A model generated the notes under the pieces. That model saw nothing but the letters and a program-made list of their open reading frames with translations, was not told the origin of the DNA and did not search any database. A stretch of 64,000 nt of DNA from Pseudomonadota bacterium. GTDB lineage: Bacteria > Pseudomonadota > Gammaproteobacteria > Burkholderiales > Ferrovaceae. The stretch spans positions 1 to 64,000 of the forward strand of contig JAKBLB010000012.1 in the NCBI GenBank assembly GCA_021832305.1, written 5' to 3'. Both the position numbers and the translations under genes were made by a program. The number at the start of each line of letters is the position of its first letter. Position 1 is the stretch's first letter. This document shows, piece by piece, positions 55,300 through 64,000 of this stretch.

Positions 55300-57291
55300 A
55301 TGGATCTCCAGGACCCCATGATCGTCGAAGTCCTGCTCGATCTGCCTTTACCACGCGGGTTTGATTATCACGCCAGTCTGGTGACGGAGGAGGACGTGGG
55401 GCGACGGGTCAAGGTTCCATGGGGTACCGGGCAAAAAGTCGGGGTGATTCGAGCCCTCAAACACACCTCCACTTACCCGCCGGATAAAATCAGGGAAGTC
55501 CTGGAGATCTGGCGGGACATTCCGCCACTGAATGCCCGTGATTGGCAGTTGCTGGAATTCTGCAGCGCCTATTATCACTACCCCCTGGGTCAAACGGTGC
55601 TGGCCATGTTGCCGCCTGCTTTGCGTCGGGTCGGGGGCTGGCTTCCGCCGCGCCGGGTACGCCAATCCCGGAAAGATCCTGCCCAGAGTTCGACGCTGCC
55701 TCTCAATGAGGCCCAACGGACGGTGGTGCAGACGATTCTCCGGCAACCGCACTTTGCCGTGCACCTGATCCATGGGGTGACCGGGAGCGGCAAGACCGAG
55801 GTTTATTTTTCTCTGATCGAAGAGGTATTGAGGCGCGGACGACAGGTTCTCCTGCTGGTGCCGGAAATCAACCTGACCCCCCAACTGGAACAACGCCTGG
55901 CGCGCCGCTGGCCCGCTCTGGACTGGGTCAGTCTGCACAGCGGGGTCAGTGAGAAGGAGCGGGCGCGGCGCTGGCTGGCGGCTCAGGCCGGGACTGCACG
56001 TCTGGTATTGGGCACTCGCCTGGCAGTTTTTACGCCTCTACCCGAGTTGGGATTGATCGTGGTGGATGAAGAGCATGAGGCCTCCTTCAAACAGCAGGAT
56101 GGACTGCGGTATTCCGCCCGGGACATGGCCATTGTCCGCGCGCGTCAGGGGGAGTTTCCGATTGTGCTGGGATCGGCGACTCCCACATTGGAAAGTTGGC
56201 ACAATGCCCGGTCCGGACGGTATCAACTGCACCATTTGAGAGAGCGGGCCGTACCCGGCGCCTGTTTGCCTCAACTGACTCTGGTCCCTACGGCGCAGGA
56301 AGGAATCTCTCCCCACTGGGTGACCGCCTTGCATGAAACTTTGGACCGGGGAGAACAGGTTCTGGTATTCATCAACCGGCGCGGGTATGCCCCGGTTCTG
56401 TATTGCCCCAACTGTGGCTGGCAGGCGGCCTGTCCGCGCTGTAGCGTACGCTTGGTGGTTCACCGGCGCGCACGCCAACTGCGTTGTCATCACTGTGGTC
56501 TGGAGCAGGTCCTGAACGAGGCTTGTCCGTCCTGCGGGAATGTTCACATGGAAACCCGTGGAGAGGGGACGCAGCAGGTGGAAGAACGTCTGCGCACCTA
56601 TTGTCCCTCGGCCCGTCTCTTGCGTCTGGACAGTGACAGTCTGGCCCTGAAGGGAAGTTGGGAAAAGGCGCGGGAACAAATTTTGGACCATCGGGTGGAT
56701 ATTCTGGTGGGGACCCAGTTATTGGTCAAGGGGCACGACTTTCCTGATTTGTCCCTGGTGGTGGTACTGAATGCCGACCAATCGCTCTTCAGCAGCGATT
56801 TTCGTGCTTCCGAACGGCTTTACGCGCAACTTCTTCAGGTGGCAGGACGTGCCGGACGGGCAGATAAGACGGGACAGGTATGGATTGAAACGGATTATCC
56901 TGGACATCCCGTACTGCTGGCGCTATTGCAGCACGAAACAGAAAACTTTCTGGACCAGGAATTGGCTCTGCGACGTCAGATGGGATGGCCGCCTTTCAGT
57001 TATCTGGCCATCCTCCGGGTGGAAGCACGGGACGTGGCCAAGGTCGCCGCCTTTCTGGATGAGGCGCGGCAGAAAGCCCTGGCGCGAGAAGGAGAAGGGA
57101 TCAGTATTTTTGATCCGGTTCCCTCCTCCCTGGCACGCAAGGCTGGCTTCCACCGTTGGCAATTACTCGTTCAGGGCGCGCAGCGCACTCACCTGCAAGC
57201 ATTTCTGACCGGATGGGTAGATGAGTTGCGTGCATTGCGTTCGGGGCAAAGCATCCATTGGGTGCTCGAAGTCGATCCCTGGGACTGTTAG
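55300..57291 (+). CDS. priA: Primosomal replication restart helicase PriA
   Basis: A 663-residue helicase that reloads the replisome at stalled forks. The N-terminal 3'-binding domain starts [15 protein letters not shown]. Walker A is GVTGSGKTE, the DEAH-type box is [12 protein letters not shown], and eight zinc-binding cysteines lie in [13 protein letters not shown] and [18 protein letters not shown]. It is about 70 residues shorter than E. coli PriA, with no motif missing. Its last 4 bases overlap the end of uppP. Confidence 0.96.
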   Translation: MDLQDPMIVEVLLDLPLPRGFDYHASLVTEEDVGRRVKVPWGTGQKVGVIRALKHTSTYPPDKIREVLEIWRDIPPLNARDWQLLEFCSAYYHYPLGQTVLAMLPPALRRVGGWLPPRRVRQSRKDPAQSSTLPLNEAQRTVVQTILRQPHFAVHLIHGVTGSGKTEVYFSLIEEVLRRGRQVLLLVPEINLTPQLEQRLARRWPALDWVSLHSGVSEKERARRWLAAQAGTARLVLGTRLAVFTPLPELGLIVVDEEHEASFKQQDGLRYSARDMAIVRARQGEFPIVLGSATPTLESWHNARSGRYQLHHLRERAVPGACLPQLTLVPTAQEGISPHWVTALHETLDRGEQVLVFINRRGYAPVLYCPNCGWQAACPRCSVRLVVHRRARQLRCHHCGLEQVLNEACPSCGNVHMETRGEGTQQVEERLRTYCPSARLLRLDSDSLALKGSWEKAREQILDHRVDILVGTQLLVKGHDFPDLSLVVVLNADQSLFSSDFRASERLYAQLLQVAGRAGRADKTGQVWIETDYPGHPVLLALLQHETENFLDQELALRRQMGWPPFSYLAILRVEARDVAKVAAFLDEARQKALAREGEGISIFDPVPSSLARKAGFHRWQLLVQGAQRTHLQAFLTGWVDELRALRSGQSIHWVLEVDPWDC

Positions 57292-58112
57292 TCGGTCCAC
57301 TGCACCCAACCAAGGGTATGAGTGAGCAGGATGAGCAGGCCAAACAGGATCCGGTAATAGGCAAAACCGGTGAAATCATGCTGGCTGACGAAACGCAGCA
57401 AAGCGCGCACGGTCATGAAAGCAAAAATGAAGGAGAACAAACTCCCAACCAGGAACAGGCCCAGATCACCGGCATGAAAAAGGTGGCGATATTTGACCAA
57501 CTCGTACACGGTGGCCGCACTCAAGGTGGGAATGGCGAGAAAAAAGGAAAATTCCGTGGCCGCCGTGCGGGATAGTCCAAAGAACAGTCCGCCCATGATG
57601 GTGGCGCCAGAACGAGAAGTGCCAGGGATCAGGGCAAAGGACTGACAGAGTCCGATCTTGAGGGCGATACGCCAGTCCATGTCGTCCACCGTGGAGATGC
57701 GGACGGGTTGACGACGGCGCTCCACCCAGAAAATGACGAAGGCGCCCAGAATGAAGGCCAGCGCGACGGGCAGGGGGGCGAACAGATGCGCCTTGATGGA
57801 CTTGGCGAACAATAAACCCAGGACCGCTGCCGGGAGAAAGGCCAGCAGCAGGTTGAGGGTAAAGCGTCGGGCAGCACGATCCCCGCCGGGCAATCCCGCG
57901 ACCACCCGTCCAATCCGCGCCCGATACTCCCAGCAAATGGCCAGGATAGCGGCAAACTGGATGACAATTTCAAAAACCTTGCCTTTTTCGTCATTGAAGT
58001 GCAGCAGACTTCCGACCAGTATCAGGTGCCCGGTGCTGGAAACCGGCAGGAATTCCGTCAGTCCTTCCACCACGCCCAGGATGGCCGCTTTGACCAGTAA
58101 CAGGACATCCAT
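57288..58112 (-). CDS. uppP: Undecaprenyl-diphosphatase UppP
   Basis: A 274-residue membrane phosphatase (BacA) that recycles the lipid carrier of cell-wall synthesis. The two catalytic motifs are [16 protein letters not shown] near the N-terminus and the [14 protein letters not shown] loop near residue 165. About eight hydrophobic helices are visible. It follows thiC by 3 bases and converges on priA. Confidence 0.97.
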   Translation of the reverse strand: MDVLLLVKAAILGVVEGLTEFLPVSSTGHLILVGSLLHFNDEKGKVFEIVIQFAAILAICWEYRARIGRVVAGLPGGDRAARRFTLNLLLAFLPAAVLGLLFAKSIKAHLFAPLPVALAFILGAFVIFWVERRRQPVRISTVDDMDWRIALKIGLCQSFALIPGTSRSGATIMGGLFFGLSRTAATEFSFFLAIPTLSAATVYELVKYRHLFHAGDLGLFLVGSLFSFIFAFMTVRALLRFVSQHDFTGFAYYRILFGLLILLTHTLGWVQWTD

Positions 58113-58115
58113 GGG

Positions 58116-60095
<1,980 letters not shown>

Positions 60096-60671
60096 TCAAG
60101 GGGAGGTTATGAGAGGGTCCAGAGGCAGGTAGTGAACGTCGACGATGTCGAGGGTACGCAGTCCAGCCGGACTCATGAAACGGACCGTGTCGCCGGCACG
60201 TTGCTTGAGTAGGGCGCGGGCCAGGGGTGAAATCCAGCTGATGTGACCACATCCGGGATCGGTTTCATCTCTGCCGACGATGGTATAGACATAAGTTTGA
60301 TCGTCCTCTTCCACGGTCACCTGTGCGCCGAAAAAAATCTGATCATTTCCGGATTGCAAGGTGGGATCGACGACCTGTGCAATTTCCAGTCGTTTGGTAA
60401 GAAAGCGCAGGCGCCGATCGATCTCGCGCAGGCGTCTTTTCCCGTAAATATAATCCCCATTTTCCGAACGATCGCCGTTGGAAGCCGCCCAGGATACGGT
60501 TTCCACGACTTTTGGACGCTCCACGCGCAACAGGTGGTCCAATTCGGCGACCATTCGGGCATGTCCTCGAGGGGTCAAATAATTGGGCGTGTGGGGCGGC
60601 AGGTCGGTATTCGATGCCGAAAGGTCTTCCTCATCATCATTCTCCGACTCACGCACAAAGGCTTTGCTCAT
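60096..60671 (-). CDS. greB: Transcription elongation factor GreB
   Basis: A 191-residue factor that stimulates RNA cleavage by backtracked RNA polymerase. The coiled coil carries the acidic tip in NGDRSENGDYIYGKRRLREID. The C-terminal FKBP-like domain shows GHISWISPLARALL and the DxV tail. An N-terminal acidic extension of about 30 residues (ENDDEEDLSASNTDL) precedes the usual YLTPRGHARM start. It lies 3 bases after pcm. Confidence 0.94.
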   Translation of the reverse strand: MSKAFVRESENDDEEDLSASNTDLPPHTPNYLTPRGHARMVAELDHLLRVERPKVVETVSWAASNGDRSENGDYIYGKRRLREIDRRLRFLTKRLEIAQVVDPTLQSGNDQIFFGAQVTVEEDDQTYVYTIVGRDETDPGCGHISWISPLARALLKQRAGDTVRFMSPAGLRTLDIVDVHYLPLDPLITSP

Positions 60672-60674
60672 TAC

Positions 60675-61328
60675 TCAAAATTCAAAGAGAGGTATTTGTG
60701 CTGCGTGGTGAAGAGGGGGAACCCAGGTTTCAAAAAGTGATTCTTCCCGCAGGGTTCCATCCGGCAGGCGCATCCAGCGTCGTACGGTCATGACGGGTGC
60801 ATGGCCGGTGATGGCAATGGCGCATCCTCCGGCCGCCAGTGCGTCAAGGAAGACCGGTGGCAGATACGGGACGGAGCCTGTGAGCAGGATGGTGTCCCAG
60901 ACGGATCCCGGATGCCAACCCTGGGCGGCATCCCCCACTTCCACGGTGACATTGTGAATTCCGGCATTGTGCAGGCGCTGACGGGCCTGAGTGGCCAGCG
61001 TCGGGTGAATTTCCACCGAAGTGATGGTGGCGGCGCGTTTGCCCAGCAAGGCGGCCACATACCCGCTCCCCGTTCCTACATGAAGGACACGGTCCGATTT
61101 CTTGAGACGCAATTCCTGAATCAGGCGGGCCTCCAATTTGGGCGAAAGCATGAATTCGCCATGATCCAGAGGAAGTTCCATGTCGACGAAAGCCAGTTCA
61201 CGCCGGTCGACAGGGACAAATTCTTCACGGCGGACCTGGTACAGTAGATCGAGTACTTCGATATTCAGGACCTCCCAAGGGCGGATCTGTTGTTCGACCA
61301 TATTGAAGCGAGCCTGTTCGAGATTCAT
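60675..61328 (-). CDS. Protein-L-isoaspartate O-methyltransferase family protein
   Basis: A 217-residue AdoMet enzyme of the PCMT family. The AdoMet motif is HVGTGSGYVAALL (GTGSGY at 85-90), and MVEQQIRPWEVLN at the N-terminus marks the betaproteobacterial subgroup. ATG at 61328 has GGAGG 7 bases upstream and is preferred over a start 10 codons earlier. Many members of this subgroup are annotated as Pcm, but whether they repair isoaspartate is less certain. It heads the pcm-greB-thiC-uppP run. Confidence 0.85.
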   Translation of the reverse strand: MNLEQARFNMVEQQIRPWEVLNIEVLDLLYQVRREEFVPVDRRELAFVDMELPLDHGEFMLSPKLEARLIQELRLKKSDRVLHVGTGSGYVAALLGKRAATITSVEIHPTLATQARQRLHNAGIHNVTVEVGDAAQGWHPGSVWDTILLTGSVPYLPPVFLDALAAGGCAIAITGHAPVMTVRRWMRLPDGTLREESLFETWVPPLHHAAQIPLFEF

Positions 61329-61372
61329 TAAGTGCCTCCGGGAGGGATGAAACATCATTCAGTCAATCCGTC

Positions 61373-61381
61373 ATTGTAGCA
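61373..61381 (-). promoter_or_regulatory. Extended -10 element before pcm
   Basis: The minus strand reads TGC followed by TACAAT (61373-61378), an extended -10 about 45 bases before the ATG at 61328. No good -35 is visible. The rest of the 201-base gap to prxQ holds nothing else I can name. Confidence 0.4.
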
Positions 61382-61529
61382 AAATCAGTGTGGGGGGATA
61401 GTCTTTGGTCATTGGCGCAGTGGGGGCAAATTCATCCGGGTTGAAGAAGTTTTCAGGAACTCCTGTCCGGGCCCCGGGTCCTATGTCCCATGAGCATATC
61501 AATTGAATTTGAAATGGGCAGGGGGCGTC

Positions 61530-62066
61530 ATGAGGATTGCGGTGGCTCTTTTTATGCTGTTGATTTTGGCCATGTGGGTGATGCGCTCGGCCAGCGCCTC
61601 CGAACTCCCCACCGTGGGGCAGAAGGCGCCCGAGTTCAGCGTGATGGATCAGAATGGAAAACTCCAAAAATTGTCGGATTATCAGGGTAAGTGGTTGGTT
61701 CTCTATTTTTACCCGAAGGACGAGACCCCGGGGTGTACGACGGAGGCCTGTGCCTATCGTGATGACATCCATAACATCCAGAATTTGGGGGCCGCAGTGG
61801 TGGGGGTGAGTATCGATGACGCCAGCAGTCATGCCGAATTTGCGGATAAACATCACCTTCCTTTCCCGTTATTGGCCGACAAGGAAGGTACGGTGGCGAA
61901 AAGTTACGGATCGGAACGTACCCTCCTGGGTTATAAGTTGGCGCGTCGCAATACCTTCATCATCGATCCCACCGGTCGTATCGCCAAGGTTTATGTGAAT
62001 GTGGATGCCGAAGCGAATCCCGGGGAAGTCATTGCGGATTTACATCGTTTGCAGTCAACGCACTGA
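61530..62066 (+). CDS. Exported PrxQ/Bcp-type peroxiredoxin
   Basis: A 178-residue thiol peroxidase. The peroxidatic and resolving cysteines form the atypical two-Cys motif DETPGCTTEACAYRDD, five residues apart, as in PrxQ/Bcp. Unlike cytoplasmic Bcp, it begins with a hydrophobic signal (RIAVALFMLLILAMWVM) followed by SASA, so it should act in the periplasm or be membrane-anchored. ATG at 61530 gives this signal; a TTG at 61503 is an alternative. Its end overlaps convergent waaA by 12 bases. Confidence 0.92.
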   Translation: MRIAVALFMLLILAMWVMRSASASELPTVGQKAPEFSVMDQNGKLQKLSDYQGKWLVLYFYPKDETPGCTTEACAYRDDIHNIQNLGAAVVGVSIDDASSHAEFADKHHLPFPLLADKEGTVAKSYGSERTLLGYKLARRNTFIIDPTGRIAKVYVNVDAEANPGEVIADLHRLQSTH

Positions 62067-63311
62067 CTTGCTAACCAGGCCCAGCAGGGTGGCGGTAGCC
62101 CCCCGGTGCCGCTCTACGAAGGACCGTCCTTGCTCTCCCATGGAACGACAGAGCACAGGGTTCTCGAGAAATTCCCTGGCCAGTCGAGGTAACTCATCCA
62201 ACTTGAAAAATTGCCGGGCGGCCCCGCACGACACGGCGGCACTGCTGGCTTCGGCAAAGTTGAACGTGTGCGGACCCAGCAGGACTGGGCATCCGACGCT
62301 GAGGGCTTCAAGCAGATTCTGTCCCCCCAGGGGGAGCAGGGTGCCGCCTATGAGCGCGTATTGGGCCAGACGATACCAGGTGTACATTTCCCCCATGCTG
62401 TCCCCCAACAAGACCGTCGTCCCGGCAGAGAGGGGGCGTTGCGCCGAGCGCCGCTGGTAGGGGATACGATGCTCTTCGAGCAAGGCGGCCACGGTGTCGA
62501 ACCGTTGCGGGTGTCGGGGAACCAGCACCAGCAGATAGGGTGGGGTGAGTAGGGAACCCAGATGTTTCAGCAGGAGTTCTTCTTCTCCCTCGCGGGTGCT
62601 GGCTGCAATCCAGATCGGTCGGTTCTCACCGACCATCTGACGGATTTGTTGAAAGGCCGCATCATGCGCGCAGGGTAGGGGCGCATCAAACTTGAGGTTA
62701 CCCATGAGTTCGACCGAAGGGGCACCCAAGGCTTCAAAGCGTTGGGCATCGGCGCGCGATTGAACTGCGATGAGCGAGAGTTGAATCAGGAGGGTACGTG
62801 TCAGATTGGGGAAAAAGGCATAACGTCGTGCCGAACGTTCCGACAGTCGGGCATTGGCCAGAACAAGGGGAATATGACGATGGTGGCACTCGTGGATCAG
62901 GCGGGGCCAGAGTTCCGTTTCCAGAAGAAAACCCAGAGTGGGTTTGAAGGTCTCCAAAAAGCGTCCCACTGGGCCGGGCAGGTCGTAGGGCAGATAGACG
63001 CGCTGAATTTCCGGAGAGATTTCAGCGAGCGCGGTTTCTCGTCCGGTTGGGGTGGTATGGGTCAACAAGAAAGCATGGTCCGGGTATTGCTCGGCCAAGG
63101 ATCGAAGAAGCGGCAAGGCAGCCCGGGTTTCCCCTACCGAGACGGCATGGAGCCAGATCAGAGGTCGGGATTCAGTGCGCCGGGGGTAGTAACCAAGGCG
63201 TTCGGGCCAATGGAGACGATAGCCGGGCTGTTGTCGTCCGCGCCACCAGAGACGGAGAAAAAACAGGGGCAGCATCAAGCGGGTCAACTGGGTGTACCAG
63301 AACAGGTTCAT
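62055..63311 (-). CDS. waaA: 3-deoxy-D-manno-octulosonic acid transferase
   Basis: A 418-residue inner-membrane-associated GT-B enzyme that adds Kdo to lipid A. It has the N-terminal anchor (LTRLMLPLFFLRLWW), LIWLHAVSVGETRAALPLL, and the CMP-Kdo region GGTLLPLGGQNLLEAL. ATG at 63311 gives the normal start MNLFWYTQLTR and overlaps the waaC stop as ATGA. Together with waaC it forms an LPS inner-core unit. Confidence 0.96.
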   Translation of the reverse strand: MNLFWYTQLTRLMLPLFFLRLWWRGRQQPGYRLHWPERLGYYPRRTESRPLIWLHAVSVGETRAALPLLRSLAEQYPDHAFLLTHTTPTGRETALAEISPEIQRVYLPYDLPGPVGRFLETFKPTLGFLLETELWPRLIHECHHRHIPLVLANARLSERSARRYAFFPNLTRTLLIQLSLIAVQSRADAQRFEALGAPSVELMGNLKFDAPLPCAHDAAFQQIRQMVGENRPIWIAASTREGEEELLLKHLGSLLTPPYLLVLVPRHPQRFDTVAALLEEHRIPYQRRSAQRPLSAGTTVLLGDSMGEMYTWYRLAQYALIGGTLLPLGGQNLLEALSVGCPVLLGPHTFNFAEASSAAVSCGAARQFFKLDELPRLAREFLENPVLCRSMGEQGRSFVERHRGATATLLGLVSKSVR

Positions 63312-64000
63312 GACAATAACTTCTCCAGGGCATCCAGAACTTCTGCTACGCTCGGGCATGATCCTTTCCCGCCCAGATTCATGGCTTGCGCACTGCCGAA
63401 AACGCCTGTGGCTCGTGGGTCGGTGGCGGTGTACAGGGCCACCACCGGTCGCTGGAGCGCCGTGGCCAGATGTGAGAGGCCTGTATCCACACCAACCACA
63501 GCCTGGGCATGGGCCAGTAGGCCAGCCAGAGTGGTCAGATCGAGCGGTGCCAGGGCCTGTGCTCCGAAGATTTGATTTGCCAGATGCTGGGCGCGTTGGC
63601 GTTCGCGTTCATTGCCGCCGGGGAACAGGATGGTCGATCCCTGGGCAGAGAGGCGCTGACCCAAGGCGATCCAGTGGGTTTCCGGCCATTCCTTGTCACG
63701 GCGGCTGGTTCCATGCAGAAAGAGGACATAGGGCTCGTCACCCATGGTGCGCGGACGTTCCAGATCAGAGCGCAGGCCATAGGTGACGGCTTTTTCCGGA
63801 TCGTAACCCAGGGCAAGACCGGCCAGTGCACGGTTGCGTTCCACGGCATGAAGATTTCGGGAAACCCGGAAGCGCTGCTGGTAGAACAGGCTAGCCAAGG
63901 GTTCGCGAATGCTGTGACGATCATATCCCATCCGCAAGGCGGGGCTGAAGCACCCAACCAACGCACTTTTGATCAGACCTTGCAGATCCAGACTGGCATC
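63308..64000 (-). CDS. waaC: Lipopolysaccharide heptosyltransferase I, 5' end outside window
   Basis: The C-terminal 230 residues or so of a GT9 heptosyltransferase. The frame runs to the window edge, where DASLDLQGLIKSA matches the family's first-domain motif. FLHGTSRRDKEWPETHW and GVDTGLSHLATAL are the ADP-heptose-binding signatures, and the length to the stop fits WaaC rather than WaaF. It acts at the cytoplasmic face on Kdo2-lipid A, the product of the adjacent waaA. Confidence 0.88.
   Translation of the reverse strand, partial: DASLDLQGLIKSALVGCFSPALRMGYDRHSIREPLASLFYQQRFRVSRNLHAVERNRALAGLALGYDPEKAVTYGLRSDLERPRTMGDEPYVLFLHGTSRRDKEWPETHWIALGQRLSAQGSTILFPGGNERERQRAQHLANQIFGAQALAPLDLTTLAGLLAHAQAVVGVDTGLSHLATALQRPVVALYTATDPRATGVFGSAQAMNLGGKGSCPSVAEVLDALEKLLS

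Overview
The window is a stretch of core chromosome around the replication origin of a proteobacterium, most likely a betaproteobacterium. The evidence is gene order: def-fmt-rsmB-DUF4390-ntrY-ntrX, rubredoxin/thiD-thiE-hemL, argS-SPOR protein-dsbA, parA-parB followed by the atp operon, and gltB-gltD-hemE-priA. Base composition is moderate (roughly 50-55 % GC by eye). The gene set and composition would suit an iron- or ammonia-oxidiser-like lineage near Nitrosomonadales/Ferrovales, but I cannot fix the genus. No rRNA, tRNA, insertion sequence, prophage or CRISPR array was seen. No gene-free stretch exceeds 300 bases. The longest gaps are hemE-priA (257), dnaN-dnaA (217), pcm-prxQ (201), dnaA-rpmH (182) and aroK-gltB (175).

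Layout. 1-8025, minus strand: a glycosyltransferase cut by the window edge, the NtrY/NtrX two-component pair, a DUF4390 protein, rsmB, fmt and def. 8107-13095, plus: dprA, smg, topA and a family 2 glycosyltransferase. 13100-18242, minus: gyrB, dnaN, dnaA, with no recF. 18425-26412, plus: rpmH, rnpA, yidD, yidC, mnmE, mnmG, rsmG, parA, parB, with two parS sites. 26548-27390: an unrecognised, AT-richer lipoprotein gene. 27525-35780, plus: the complete F1Fo ATP synthase operon atpIBEFHAGDC, running into glmU, which appears to start with CTG. 35822-39228, minus: dsbA, a SPOR protein, argS and rubredoxin. 39336-42765, plus: thiD, thiE, hemL, engB. 42749-47696, minus: hemB, mrcA, aroB, aroK. 47872-57291, plus: gltB, gltD, hemE, priA. 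57288-61328, minus: uppP, thiC, greB, pcm. 61530-62066, plus: an exported PrxQ peroxiredoxin. 62055-64000, minus: waaA and a partial waaC.

How the genes fit together. The centre holds initiation (dnaA, dnaN, gyrB), segregation (parA, parB, parS), ribosome and RNA modification (rpmH, rnpA, mnmE, mnmG, rsmG), membrane insertion (yidC, yidD) and energy conversion (atp). The flanks hold three tetrapyrrole genes (hemL, hemB, hemE), three thiamine genes (thiC, thiD, thiE), ammonia assimilation (gltBD), envelope synthesis (glmU, mrcA, uppP, waaA, waaC) and the shikimate genes aroK and aroB.

I found no new multigene system. The points most worth a second look are the CTG start of glmU, an NtrX whose ATPase motifs are destroyed, a long inverted repeat laid over the atp promoter, DnaA boxes in three separate intergenic regions (dnaN-dnaA, dnaA-rpmH and hemE-priA), the lipoprotein gene between parB and atpI, and the absence of the pilMNOPQ block that normally lies between mrcA and aroK.
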